Shown: piece by piece, positions 7,577-16,233 of the stretch
Layout: every line of letters starts with the position of its first letter
Numbering within the stretch: the first letter of the stretch is position 1
Assembly: GCA_937124525.1 (NCBI GenBank)
Contig: CAKZLA010000348.1
Coordinates: forward strand, 1-23,070
Direction: 5' to 3'
Source of the DNA: an uncultured Desulfobacterium sp.
GTDB taxonomy: Bacteria; Desulfobacterota; Desulfobacteria; Desulfobacterales; Desulfobacteraceae
Length of the DNA stretch: 23,070 nucleotides
Notes under the pieces: generated by a model
Database searches by the model: none
Told to the model about the DNA's origin: nothing
What the model saw: the letters and a program-made list of their open reading frames with translations, nothing else
Translations under genes and position numbers: made by a program

Positions 7577-7599
7577 TTTATGATATAACTGCCACGGGC
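7577..7599. repeat. 23-base dispersed repeat, copy 2
   Basis: TTTATGATATAACTGCCACG plus GGC, differing from 4368-4390 at two positions. In this copy CTGCC-ACG-GGCAG makes a small perfect hairpin (7589-7601). Confidence 0.5.
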
Positions 7600-7644
7600 A
7601 GTCCTCGGAGGCTCTGCTGGCGGGACTCTGCTGCTACATTTTTT

Positions 7645-7677
7645 GGCATCCTTGATATGGGCCCCAAAGTACTTTAC
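7645..7677 (-). repeat. 33-base inverted repeat, right copy
   Basis: GGCATCCTTGATATGGGCCC followed by CAAAGTACTTTAC. It is the inverted partner of 7040-7072 (29 of 33 matches). Together they bracket about 570 bases containing the candidate selenoprotein gene. Confidence 0.6.
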
Positions 7678-7768
7678 AGTCCTTTGGGAAAAGCCTCTAC
7701 AAATAGGGAATGATCAAAAAAAATGTGAAATAATTTTAAAGTCATATATAAAATCTGTGGAGAAAAAA

Positions 7769-7969
7769 ATGGGCAAATGCAAATTTCATCCAGAAATGGA
7801 AACCGCTTATAAATGCATGAAGCATAATTATTATCTATGCAAAGAGTGCCTTGAGTGCAGAGATCCTGACATATACTGCAAATTCAGATCCTCCTGTCCC
7901 ATCCATTTCCTTTCCAAAAAAGATTTTGAAACCACTGACAATAAAGTCCGTGAAAAAATAAAAGCATAG
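7769..7969 (+). CDS. Small Cys-rich putative zinc-binding protein
   Basis: A 66-residue protein with a dense Cys/His pattern: Cys4, His7, Cys16, His19, Cys24, Cys27, Cys30, Cys37, Cys43 and His46. The arrangement (C-x2-H ... C-x2-H ... C-x2-C-x2-C ... C-x5-C-x2-H) resembles a B-box or treble-clef zinc site with enough ligands for two metals. It has no signal peptide or membrane segment. I chose the ATG at 7769 because GGAG lies six bases upstream and the Cys motif starts at once; an in-frame start further upstream adds about 42 unconvincing residues. It ends 42 bases before the ychJ-like gene, with which it is likely co-transcribed. The function is unknown; protein or nucleic-acid binding is a guess. 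Confidence 0.7.
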   Translation: MGKCKFHPEMETAYKCMKHNYYLCKECLECRDPDIYCKFRSSCPIHFLSKKDFETTDNKVREKIKA

Positions 7970-8011
7970 GGTGCTGGATACGGCCAGTCCCAATTATTCA
8001 AGGAGTTATTC

Positions 8012-8497
8012 ATGAGTCTATGTCCATGTTGTTCGGAAAAAGAGTTCAGCCAGTGCTGCGAGCCAATTATTAAAGGAGATCAGTTAGCAGAAACCCCCGA
8101 AGCCCTTATGAGATCCAGGTATACCTCCTATGTAAATGGCGAAATTGATTACTTAAGGGAGAGTACCCACCCCGATGATCGTGGGGATTTTGACAGCCAG
8201 TCCACCCGGGAATGGTCAGAAAAATCCCAATGGCAAAAGCTTGAAATTATCACCACAAAGGGCGGTGGACCCGATGATACCGAAGGGTTTGTGGAATTCA
8301 TTGCTTTTTTTGCAAGGGAGGGCGTTGACCAGAAGCACCACGAACTGGCATCTTTTAAAAAAAATGAGAATCAATGGTATTTCTCCGACGGGAATCCTGT
8401 AAAACCAGCCACCGTTAAAAGAACAAGCCCCAAGGTGGGCCGCAATGATCCCTGCCCCTGCGGAAGTGGTAAAAAATATAAAAAATGTTGTGCCTGA
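8012..8497 (+). CDS. ychJ: YchJ-family protein with N- and C-terminal SEC-C motifs
   Basis: A 161-residue protein of the UPF0225/YchJ family. Cysteine clusters lie at both ends: [15 protein letters not shown] at residues 4-18 and the canonical SEC-C zinc motif [18 protein letters not shown] at 143-160. Between them is an NTF2-like domain beginning at the typical [20 protein letters not shown] motifs bind zinc and often mediate contacts with translation or secretion machinery; no reaction is established for YchJ. A GGAG ribosome-binding site precedes the ATG. It follows the small Cys-rich gene on the same strand and is convergent with the SulP gene, with a large palindrome between. Confidence 0.92.
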   Translation: MSLCPCCSEKEFSQCCEPIIKGDQLAETPEALMRSRYTSYVNGEIDYLRESTHPDDRGDFDSQSTREWSEKSQWQKLEIITTKGGGPDDTEGFVEFIAFFAREGVDQKHHELASFKKNENQWYFSDGNPVKPATVKRTSPKVGRNDPCPCGSGKKYKKCCA

Positions 8498-8616
8498 ACC
8501 ATAGCATAGTCAGACGTCACTTCCATTAGGTTTCTTTACCCTATTTTTCAGGCCTTATAATGATTTTTCACTCGACAGGCTGTTACGGAATGCATGATCT
8601 CACAAATTAGCAAATT

Positions 8617-8667
8617 AGGGGACAGACCACGTTTTTTAAAATACAAAAAAAACGTGGTCTGTCCCCT
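8617..8667. repeat. Perfect 21-base inverted repeat between convergent genes
   Basis: AGGGGACAGACCACGTTTTTT at 8617-8637 (its leading A excluded, the core is GGGGACAGACCACG) is exactly mirrored at 8647-8667 across a 9-base loop. The arms flanked by A/T tracts would work as a terminator for ychJ and for the convergent SulP gene. I recall this GGGGACAGACCACG core as a recurrent bacterial repeat often found near REP-type transposases; that memory needs a search. No transposase is present here. Confidence 0.8.
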
Positions 8668-8690
8668 GTTTTTCCTGCCTGTTTAGGCCA

Positions 8691-10904
8691 TTACCCGTGC
8701 TCTTTGCCGGTATCTGCCTGGATCAGGTATCCGTATAGTTCAATTGCCAGCGCAGGATCTTCCTGTTCAAGGAGTTGCCTTGTATCAAAGGAAAGAAAAG
8801 CCGTCCTACAGTCCGAATCTGCCATGAATGTTGATTTGCAGATGAAACAAGGTGTAAACGCAGCCGGTCCGGCAATGACACAGCCCGGTTCAAAGCAGCT
8901 TATCCGCAGTCCTGATTCAGGATTTGATTCAATGGCATTTCCCCAAGTGATCAGGTGGAGGCCGTTAATGATTTCTCCTTTTTCCATAATGATGCTTCCA
9001 GGGGAGTGGCGTAAGGAGGTTACCCGACTTCCAAGGCGGTCAACAAGGGTTTCAAAGTGCTCCTGGCGTTTAAGATGCTTCATGACATCGTCCACCGAGC
9101 GGTCAAAAAGGGCATCCCGAAGGTTGGTTTCCGACTCTATGCTGGCCTCTATTTTTTGAATCAGACCAGTTTCGCACCATTCCAGGCCGTCATTCAATGT
9201 GGGAAAAAATTGAATATTTTCCATGGCATCCCCGGGAATATTCCTTTGGAGTGCTTCTGCAAACCGTTTAGGGGCTGTGGTGATCACCAGGGTGGCTTTG
9301 GCGGTTTTGGCAGCAAAAACAACCCGTTGAAAGTTATTTACCGCCGAGATATCGAATCCTGTCACCTGTTCAAGGTCAAGGATCATGAAAAGAGGAGACG
9401 GATCCGAATCAAGGGCCTTTTTCAAAGAATCTGTCAGGGAGGAGGCAGATCCGAAAAACAGGTATCCTGTCAGCACATAGCCGCAGATTTTATCCCCTTC
9501 TGTCTGTAGGACATGGCGGTGGGGAAGAGAGCGAACCGTCATGCTCCTTCTTTCCAATGCAGTGAACCCCTGTTTCACCACAGGAATACGGCTGAACCGG
9601 AATACAAAAAAGAGAATGGCGGCAACCAGGCCGAATGCCACGCCCTCCATGAACCCGAATATTCCGATGACCAAAAAGATGGCAATGAGAATGAGCCAGT
9701 CAAGGAGGGGTAGACGCTGTTTTGTGACAACAACCCAGTCCCATAGGAAAAACAGCCCCAGAAGAAGCACCAGTCCGCCTAAAATAGATTTTGGAAAATA
9801 CTCGAGGATATTGCCTCCGAAAAAAAGCACAACCCCCAGGATCAAAGCGGAAAAGACGCCTGTAAGCCTGGAATCCGCACCCGTCTTATAGCCGAGGAGG
9901 GACAGGGAAATACTCGGGTATCCGGGTACGGAGCCGCAAAATCCGGCAAGCATGTTTCCTGCGCCTGAAACCATTAATTCCCTGTTCATATCCAGCTCGC
10001 TTTTGGCGGCAAGTTCAATGCCACTCATATTGAGGAGCATGCCGATAATTGAGACCAGTGCCACGGTAAAAACGCCGGGAAGCTGCTGGAAAACAGTCTG
10101 CCATTGAATAAGGCGAAGATCGGCGATTGAAAAGGCTGGCCAGAGTCCCCCCTCCGGGACCCCTGAAACCAGGAATCCTGCTGCCTTGGCCTCCTGGATC
10201 GGTGTTCCGGAAAGGGTGAGGACACCATAAAAAATAAGGGTCGCTGCTGCAAGGCTTCCCGGGAGAATAAGAAAGTGGGATCGTTTCTGCAAAACAACAA
10301 AAAGTACCCCACCGTAAATGACACCTGGCAGCCATTTCATAAGGTTTTCAGGTGTGGCAAGAATTGTCATGTTCCCCATGGAAAGGGAAACATCGCACAT
10401 TACACCGATGCTTCCGGCAGACAGAAGCCATCCGGTTCCTGCCAAAAAACCACCCACCACAGGATAGGGCATAAAGCGAAACAGGTTGGCAAGACGGAAT
10501 TTACCCACGCACAGACAACAAATACCGGTGAAAACAGTCGATATGAAAAGAACGGCAGTTACAGTCATGAATTGTACCCCAGGGGATACATCCGTACCCA
10601 GTGCTGCAACCACTGAAACAGCCATGGCAGAAAGGACGGCTGTGGGTGCATCCTGGGGCAAGGCGATAATGCCTTTAAAGGAACCGCTGAAGGAGCCGAT
10701 AAGGCAGATAAAAAAACAGCCAGCAAGGGTTAATCCTGCTGCACGGCTTGCAAAGGGAGCCAATTCACCAGAAAAAATTATTGAAGCAAAGGACATTTCA
10801 AAAATGATCATCAGAATCCCCAGAACAACACTCATGCTGATAATGGGTATGATCTTGGGTGAAAAAAGATCATCAAACAGTCCTGTAAAGTAGATTTTTT
10901 TCAT
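8691..10904 (-). CDS. SulP-family anion transporter with STAS and cyclic-nucleotide-binding-like domains
   Basis: A 737-residue inner-membrane protein. The start at 10904 is preceded by GGAGG at a good distance. Residues 10-435 form the SulP transmembrane domain (LPQDAPTAVLSAMAVS near 83, PYPVVGGFLAGTGW near 147, CGSVPGYPSISLSLLGYKTG near 323). Residues 470-580 form a STAS domain with the loop LDLEQVTGFDISAVNNF, where the usual DSSG-like site reads DISA. Residues 615-725 resemble a cyclic-nucleotide-binding domain (HSPGSIIMEKGEIINGLHLI), but the expected GE...RxA phosphate-binding cassette is replaced by CVIAGPAAFTPCFICKST. SulP proteins carry sulfate, bicarbonate or dicarboxylates; which one cannot be told. 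The degenerate nucleotide domain suggests a structural or different regulatory role. Confidence 0.9.
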   Translation of the reverse strand: MKKIYFTGLFDDLFSPKIIPIISMSVVLGILMIIFEMSFASIIFSGELAPFASRAAGLTLAGCFFICLIGSFSGSFKGIIALPQDAPTAVLSAMAVSVVAALGTDVSPGVQFMTVTAVLFISTVFTGICCLCVGKFRLANLFRFMPYPVVGGFLAGTGWLLSAGSIGVMCDVSLSMGNMTILATPENLMKWLPGVIYGGVLFVVLQKRSHFLILPGSLAAATLIFYGVLTLSGTPIQEAKAAGFLVSGVPEGGLWPAFSIADLRLIQWQTVFQQLPGVFTVALVSIIGMLLNMSGIELAAKSELDMNRELMVSGAGNMLAGFCGSVPGYPSISLSLLGYKTGADSRLTGVFSALILGVVLFFGGNILEYFPKSILGGLVLLLGLFFLWDWVVVTKQRLPLLDWLILIAIFLVIGIFGFMEGVAFGLVAAILFFVFRFSRIPVVKQGFTALERRSMTVRSLPHRHVLQTEGDKICGYVLTGYLFFGSASSLTDSLKKALDSDPSPLFMILDLEQVTGFDISAVNNFQRVVFAAKTAKATLVITTAPKRFAEALQRNIPGDAMENIQFFPTLNDGLEWCETGLIQKIEASIESETNLRDALFDRSVDDVMKHLKRQEHFETLVDRLGSRVTSLRHSPGSIIMEKGEIINGLHLITWGNAIESNPESGLRISCFEPGCVIAGPAAFTPCFICKSTFMADSDCRTAFLSFDTRQLLEQEDPALAIELYGYLIQADTGKEHG

Positions 10905-11071
10905 GACCTGCCTCCGACTATGGGGAATGAATTTCAAGTAAGAGCACTATATCAAAAATCAGTTTTTTTTCTCAATATTTTTACAAGACACCTTAATTCT
11001 CCCCATTCGCTTATTTATTTTATGTATTTATTAATTTCAACACCACAATATATTGTTGTTGATCGATTTAA

Positions 11072-11305
11072 AAACATGCTGGTTTTTTACCCACATTTGT
11101 GGTGCTTGACACCCTTTCCATCCTTGATGTTGCCCTTATTTCACTTGTGGTTTCATCCCTACTGGGATCGGTGATGCTGTGTTATGCATTCAGCGCATCC
11201 CGGGCAAGACAGCTGTTTCAAAGCAGAACCGCCCGGCACAATATTAATAAAACCGCTGGAACCGTCATGATTGGTACCGGATTTGTATTGTTGTCCAAAA
11301 CTTGA
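11072..11305 (+). pseudogene. LysE/RhtB-family exporter, C-terminal remnant
   Basis: Only the last third of a LysE-type amino-acid exporter is present. The frame opens after a TAA at 11069-11071, encodes FLPTFVV (matching the FLPQFV landmark before helix 4 or 5) and a hydrophobic helix, then SRARQLFQSRTARHNINKTA and GTVMIGTGFVLL, the usual family ending. A GTG at 11099 could start a 68-residue product, but there is no ribosome-binding site and the first half of the transporter is absent. It is best read as a decayed 5'-truncated gene. Confidence 0.65.
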
Positions 11306-11336
11306 GTAAAGTAATGTGGTAATCGGGAATTACTGC

Positions 11337-11375
11337 CACCACACGCAGTCTCAGGGAGACCCTGGGCGTGCGGTG
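11337..11375 (-). terminator. Nested hairpin at the end of the efflux operon
   Basis: CACCACACGC (11337-11346) pairs with GCGTGCGGTG (11366-11375) with one mismatch, and CAGGG/CCCTG makes an inner stem. It overlaps the last codons and the stop of the outer-membrane factor gene, so it is a likely 3' end structure. No T-run is seen on the minus strand. Confidence 0.45.
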
Positions 11376-12820
11376 TCATGGGACCCCTGGAGCAAAGCTG
11401 TCACATCCATGGCAACGAGATTTTCCAGATAATAGAGGTGCAAGAGGTTAAACCGGGCTTCGGCATAAAGCAGGTTAAAGTCCCCCATGCGGGTGAGGGT
11501 CATGGTACCAGCACCGTATATAGCCCTGGCATCCTGATAATTTTCATGGGAGAGCTCAAGATTTTTTTCCTGGAGTTCAATGCGTTTATCCAGGCGATCC
11601 ACCTCTGTATTGAGCTTGTTCAAGGTTCCAGAAAGCGTTCGGGTCACCTGGTTCAGGTAAGCCCTGTCCGAACGAATACGGGCCTGGGCCAGTGCAATGT
11701 CCGCCCCCCGGGTACCACCATCCATCAATTGCCAGGTCATTCTGGCACCAAAGAACCATGAACTCTCAAAATCATTCTGTTTCTCACCACCATAGTCCCC
11801 CCCTGCCACCAGGGCCAGGGTGGGCAGCATCTCTCCTTTGAGCATGCCCAAATGGTTGTGTGAGGTGTCCAGCTGTTTTGCTGCCCGTTGCAGGTCTATC
11901 TGATTTCTGTCTTCATAAATACAACCAAGGCGATGCACATCTTCCCTGAGCTCAGGAGCCCTTGCAAGCCTTCCCTGGGGTATCACAAGATCTTTTGCGG
12001 CACTCTTACCCAAAATCACATTAAAATCAACCAACGCGGTGTGCTGTTCGGTTTCGCTGGCCCTTAGATCATCCTGGGCTCTGTGAAGATTCAATGTGGC
12101 CTCACGCACATCCAGATGGGTTACCATGCCCGCCTCGAAGAGATCTTCGGCATCTTTTTTTTCATCCCGTCTCTGGGTTACCCGTTCCTGGAACACCTTA
12201 AGGCGGGCTTGGTGATACAATACCGTGACAAAGGCCCTGGATATCTCCCGTTGAAGGTCTGACATGTCGGAGATGGCTGTCAGCTCTGCCAGTTCCCTGA
12301 GTTGAAGTCTCAGGCCATGGCTTGCAGTAATGCGGCCCCCGGCCCACAGAACCTGGCTTGCCTCAAGACTTGCCTCCATGTAACGGTCCGGGGTGGGAAC
12401 AAATGGATTAGTTACAGCGGTGTTACCCATTTCATAGGCGCTTATTTCACTGTCCAGCCAAGGCCGGGTAAAGGCCACGACCTTGTCCGCCTCACCCATG
12501 GAACGGTTCCGGGTTTCACGGATAATTTTGGCCCCATCGGATTTTTCCAGGGCTTGCTCAATGGCCTCTTTAAGGGTGATGGCATCTGCCATGGCTGGGG
12601 TCAACAAAGGTACAAAAATGAGCACTACAGGTAAAAAAGTATGAACACATCTCCCCCTTGATATCAGGGGATCAGCAGAAATCAATTTACCTGCAAATCG
12701 TAAGTTCGTAATAAGTCCAGGTATTCTGGATAAAAACTTGATATATATGAATTTTAAAAAAATAAGGGGTAAATTGAAAATTTCTGCCCCCCTGATTTTT
12801 CGGTATCCTGTATGCTTCAT
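11351..12820 (-). CDS. TolC-family outer-membrane efflux protein
   Basis: A protein of up to 489 residues forming the outer-membrane duct of the adjacent RND pump. The mature region begins ADAITLKEAIEQALEKSDGA and contains the two-fold TolC repeat with long coiled-coil helices (for example SDMSDLQREISRAFVTVLYH and the second copy near ALAQARIRSDRAYLNQ). The ATG overlaps the pump stop as ATGA, so translation is probably coupled. The signal-like stretch FLPVVLIFVPLLTPAMADA sits about 60 residues after this start, which is unusually far in. Either the leader is extended or translation starts internally. An ATG following GGGGGAG near 12655 lies out of frame, leaving open a small frame error. Confidence 0.88.
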   Translation of the reverse strand: MKHTGYRKIRGAEIFNLPLIFLKFIYIKFLSRIPGLITNLRFAGKLISADPLISRGRCVHTFLPVVLIFVPLLTPAMADAITLKEAIEQALEKSDGAKIIRETRNRSMGEADKVVAFTRPWLDSEISAYEMGNTAVTNPFVPTPDRYMEASLEASQVLWAGGRITASHGLRLQLRELAELTAISDMSDLQREISRAFVTVLYHQARLKVFQERVTQRRDEKKDAEDLFEAGMVTHLDVREATLNLHRAQDDLRASETEQHTALVDFNVILGKSAAKDLVIPQGRLARAPELREDVHRLGCIYEDRNQIDLQRAAKQLDTSHNHLGMLKGEMLPTLALVAGGDYGGEKQNDFESSWFFGARMTWQLMDGGTRGADIALAQARIRSDRAYLNQVTRTLSGTLNKLNTEVDRLDKRIELQEKNLELSHENYQDARAIYGAGTMTLTRMGDFNLLYAEARFNLLHLYYLENLVAMDVTALLQGSHDTARPGSP

Positions 12821-15800
12821 GATGCACCCCCCTGCCTTTCCCCCGTATTTTTCAATAACGGCATCTCTCTTCCTGCACTTGTTTCATCAGCCTTTTGTGT
12901 TCCCGACGCTATTTCCGAAGCGGAAAACCGGCGGGTCCACCAGTGCTTAATCTCCTCAATGAGTTCATACTCCACAGGAATGATAAGAAGGGCCAGAAGG
13001 GTGGCACTGACAAGTCCCGTGGCAAAGGCCGTGGCCATGGGTGCCCAGGTGATGGATTTTCTGGGAATTCCCACGGCCATGGGCAGCATACCCATCATGG
13101 TGGTGGCCGTGGTGATGAGCACCGGCCGCATGCGGGCACTGCATGCGCTCATCACAGCCTCCCGGATGGCCATGCCTTTTTGGCGCTGTTTGTTCATGAA
13201 ATCAATGAGGATCAAAGAGTCATTCACCGCCACACCGGAAAGGCCCACAACGGCCAGAAAACTGCCAATGGTAAACACAGACCGGGTGAAAAACATGCCA
13301 AAGACCACACCAATAAAGGCAAAGCCAATGGCCGACAAAATAATCAAGGGTTGAAAATAGTCATTGAACTGGGAGGAGAGCACCAGATAAATGGCCATCA
13401 CCGCAATGAGAAAGGCGAACATCAACGAAGTGTAAGCCCTTGAGGTACTTTCAAATTCTCCGCCATAATTAAGGGTCACCCCGGGATGATCCAGGGTGAT
13501 TTCTTCAAAAAAACGGGAACTGAGCCGCATGACCCGACTGGGGGAAAGCTTGGAACCATCCCGGATATCCGCCGTGATGGTGAGGGTGGGTTTCCCATTG
13601 TACCTGTTACGAACGTCGGGCTCCAGGGAAGGAACCACCTTGGCAATATCTCCGATGTACACAGGTATTGCACTGTGTTCAATAATGGCAACTCCCAGGA
13701 TATCCGATGGGGTATCAAGCCCCACTGCCAGTGTATTTCCCACATCGCCCTTCCGGGCCAGGCGTACCAGAAGATCCATCTCTTCCCCCCCGGTGCGGAA
13801 ACTGCCCACGTTCATACCGTTGAGGGTGCCGGCAATCAGGGCCGTGGCCGTGGCCATGTCCAGTCCATATTCCAGGGCCTTTTTCCCATCCACCACCTGA
13901 CGGAATACGGTCTGGAGATCTGCCCTGTCGTCATCCAGGTTCACCAGATCCACTAGAGCACCATCCTTTTTTAAAAAATCCAGCATGCGATCCGACACCC
14001 TTTGGGCATCTTTTATGGTATCCCCCGAGATGCGGATATTCACAGCCTTGCCCGTGGGGGGGCCGGTATTTTCCCCGAACAGATCCATCACAGGATGTCC
14101 TCCCCAGGCCACCTGATTTTCATCCATAAATGCATCAATTTTGTCCCGGACAAAATCAAGGTAGGCCCCCACCTGGTTATCCGGAACCCCGGTAAGGTTA
14201 CGCTCCTCCTGGGGGGGTAGCTCCACAATCACCTGGCCATAATGCTGGGCCCGGTGACGTTGATAATCTTTACTCTCCATCATCCCAGAGGTGGCAGACA
14301 CACTGCCCACCTCCCCCGGACCAAAGGAAAGAATATATCGGGTAAGATCCCTTGATACCCTGTCCGTGCCCTCCACAGAGGTGCCAGGAGGCATCTGAAA
14401 GGTGACATGGTACCGAAGATAACTGTCCTGGAAAAATTTCACCTTTATCAGGGGAACCATACCGGTCACCGACAGGAGCATCATGGCAAGGGCCATGACA
14501 AAAACCCCGGTAATTCCTATGATGCTCAAAATTTTATGGTTAAGCAGAAAGGTGACAACTCCTTTGTACCGACGCCACATGAAATCAAACACCCTGGCAC
14601 TGAGCCCCTTGAAGCGTTTCTGGCTGTTGGCGTTTTCCCGTCCATTAACAACGCCAGTGTTGTGCTGCCTGGCCTGCAATAACCGGGACAAATGCTTGTC
14701 TCCGGGTCCATTAACAACCTCAGATTTGTGCCGCCCCCCGGAGATGATCCGGGCCCGGGGACCCCAGTCCAGCACATGAACCGGCAAAATAAACAGGGCC
14801 TCCAAAAGACTTGCCACCAGGGCAAAACTCACCGCTTTGGGAATGACACTGAAAAAATCTCCGGTGGACCCGGTCATGATGAGCATGGGAATAAATGCCA
14901 GAATGGTGGTCAAAGCCGAACTTACCACCGGAAGAAAAACCTCAGCAGTCCCTTCTACCACAGCATCCAGTCGTTTTTTCCCCATCTCAAGATGTCGGAA
15001 AATATTTTCCACCATGATGATAGCATCATCCACAATAATCCCGGAAACCAGCACAAAGGAGAAAAGGCTGATGGTATTGATGGACTGCCCGGTCTGGCGC
15101 ACAATAATCAGGGTGACCAAAAAGGAAAAGGGAATGCCAATGGCCGTTAACATGGCATTCTTAAAACCAAGTGTAAGCCATAGGATCAACACCACAAAGG
15201 CCATGCCAAGGATCATGTTTCCCCCGAGGGTTTTAACGGAATCATTGATCTCTATGGTGGAATCAAAGGTCATCACCGTGGAAAGGCCGTCCTGGTGATG
15301 ATTTTTTTCAAACTCAAGGGCCATGGCCTTGGCCTTTTCAGCAATGGTCACTGCATTGGAACTGTCTTCCTTTTTCACCATGAGCTTGATGGTTGTCTGT
15401 CCATTCACCGACTGGATGGTATCCGGGTCCCTGTGGCGAACCCCGGCGGCAATGACAAGGTCCCGGACATGGATGAAATTACCATCCCCGTCCCGGCGCA
15501 CCACAATGTCCAGCACACCTTTCTGGGAGGAAAGGGTATCGCCTGTGTCCATGAGAAGATTGTGGTTGCCCTTTCTAAAACGACCGGTGGGAATCCTTGT
15601 ATTGTGGGAACGAATGGCCATGGCCACATCGTTAAAAGTGACCCCCAGATCCCGGAGTCTGGCCGGATCAACGGTGACATGGAACTCCTTTTCATACTCA
15701 CCGGACAGGGTCACCTCCTGGACCCCATCAATGCGGATGAGGTTGCTTTTGAGCTCATCTGCCAGCAGTTTCAAGGTCTGGTTGCTTAAGTCTCCCATGA

Positions 15801-16233
15801 GATTGACGACAATGACCGGTATCCACACCTTGGTATCAATGTAGGTAAAAATAGGGTCATCGGTGCCCTGGGGTAATTTGTTCCGGATATTTAAAATCCG
15901 GTACCGCAATTCATCATACTGACCCTGATAATCTGTGTCATCCAGGAACTTCACCTCCACAGAGGAGGCATTACGCCGGGATCGGGATTGGATATACTCC
16001 ACATTTTCCAGGCCATCCAGGGCATCCTCGATCTCATTGGTCACCAGATTTTCCACATCATCGGCCGAAGCACCATAATAAATGGTGGTTATAAACACCT
16101 TACCAATGTCCACAGGAGGCATGTTTTCCACAGGGGTATTCAACAAACTGTAAACCCCGGCCACGGAAAAAATCACAAAAATAACATTGATAAAAACCGT
16201 CTGTTTCAGGGTAAATCGCACAAAGGTCTTCAC
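12817..16233 (-). CDS. RND efflux pump, inner-membrane permease (AcrB/HAE-like)
   Basis: A 1138-residue proton-driven pump with the RND duplicated layout: N-terminal helix, large periplasmic loop, six helices, then the same again. VDDAIIMVEN (Asp402, Asp403) carries the helix-4 aspartate pair of the proton relay. The helix-10 position that is a lysine (AKNA) in AcrB reads VAVNDS (VNDS at 1003-1006), as in a divergent RND subgroup, so the relay may be rewired. A polar linker of about 50 residues (492-545) between helices 6 and 7 contains two similar VVNG segments. The start is GTG, overlapping the membrane-fusion gene stop as GTGA. Export of hydrophobic compounds is likely; the substrate is unknown. 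Confidence 0.93.
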   Translation of the reverse strand: MKTFVRFTLKQTVFINVIFVIFSVAGVYSLLNTPVENMPPVDIGKVFITTIYYGASADDVENLVTNEIEDALDGLENVEYIQSRSRRNASSVEVKFLDDTDYQGQYDELRYRILNIRNKLPQGTDDPIFTYIDTKVWIPVIVVNLMGDLSNQTLKLLADELKSNLIRIDGVQEVTLSGEYEKEFHVTVDPARLRDLGVTFNDVAMAIRSHNTRIPTGRFRKGNHNLLMDTGDTLSSQKGVLDIVVRRDGDGNFIHVRDLVIAAGVRHRDPDTIQSVNGQTTIKLMVKKEDSSNAVTIAEKAKAMALEFEKNHHQDGLSTVMTFDSTIEINDSVKTLGGNMILGMAFVVLILWLTLGFKNAMLTAIGIPFSFLVTLIIVRQTGQSINTISLFSFVLVSGIIVDDAIIMVENIFRHLEMGKKRLDAVVEGTAEVFLPVVSSALTTILAFIPMLIMTGSTGDFFSVIPKAVSFALVASLLEALFILPVHVLDWGPRARIISGGRHKSEVVNGPGDKHLSRLLQARQHNTGVVNGRENANSQKRFKGLSARVFDFMWRRYKGVVTFLLNHKILSIIGITGVFVMALAMMLLSVTGMVPLIKVKFFQDSYLRYHVTFQMPPGTSVEGTDRVSRDLTRYILSFGPGEVGSVSATSGMMESKDYQRHRAQHYGQVIVELPPQEERNLTGVPDNQVGAYLDFVRDKIDAFMDENQVAWGGHPVMDLFGENTGPPTGKAVNIRISGDTIKDAQRVSDRMLDFLKKDGALVDLVNLDDDRADLQTVFRQVVDGKKALEYGLDMATATALIAGTLNGMNVGSFRTGGEEMDLLVRLARKGDVGNTLAVGLDTPSDILGVAIIEHSAIPVYIGDIAKVVPSLEPDVRNRYNGKPTLTITADIRDGSKLSPSRVMRLSSRFFEEITLDHPGVTLNYGGEFESTSRAYTSLMFAFLIAVMAIYLVLSSQFNDYFQPLIILSAIGFAFIGVVFGMFFTRSVFTIGSFLAVVGLSGVAVNDSLILIDFMNKQRQKGMAIREAVMSACSARMRPVLITTATTMMGMLPMAVGIPRKSITWAPMATAFATGLVSATLLALLIIPVEYELIEEIKHWWTRRFSASEIASGTQKADETSAGREMPLLKNTGERQGGAS

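Larger units (their letters stand above)
7488..7768. other. Intergenic region between divergent small genes
   Basis: 281 bases. It holds the second 23-base dispersed repeat (7577-7599), with CTGCC/GGCAG palindromic symmetry, and the right 33-base inverted repeat (7645-7677). Promoters for both divergent genes must lie here; I see no clear -35/-10 pair. Confidence 0.5.
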
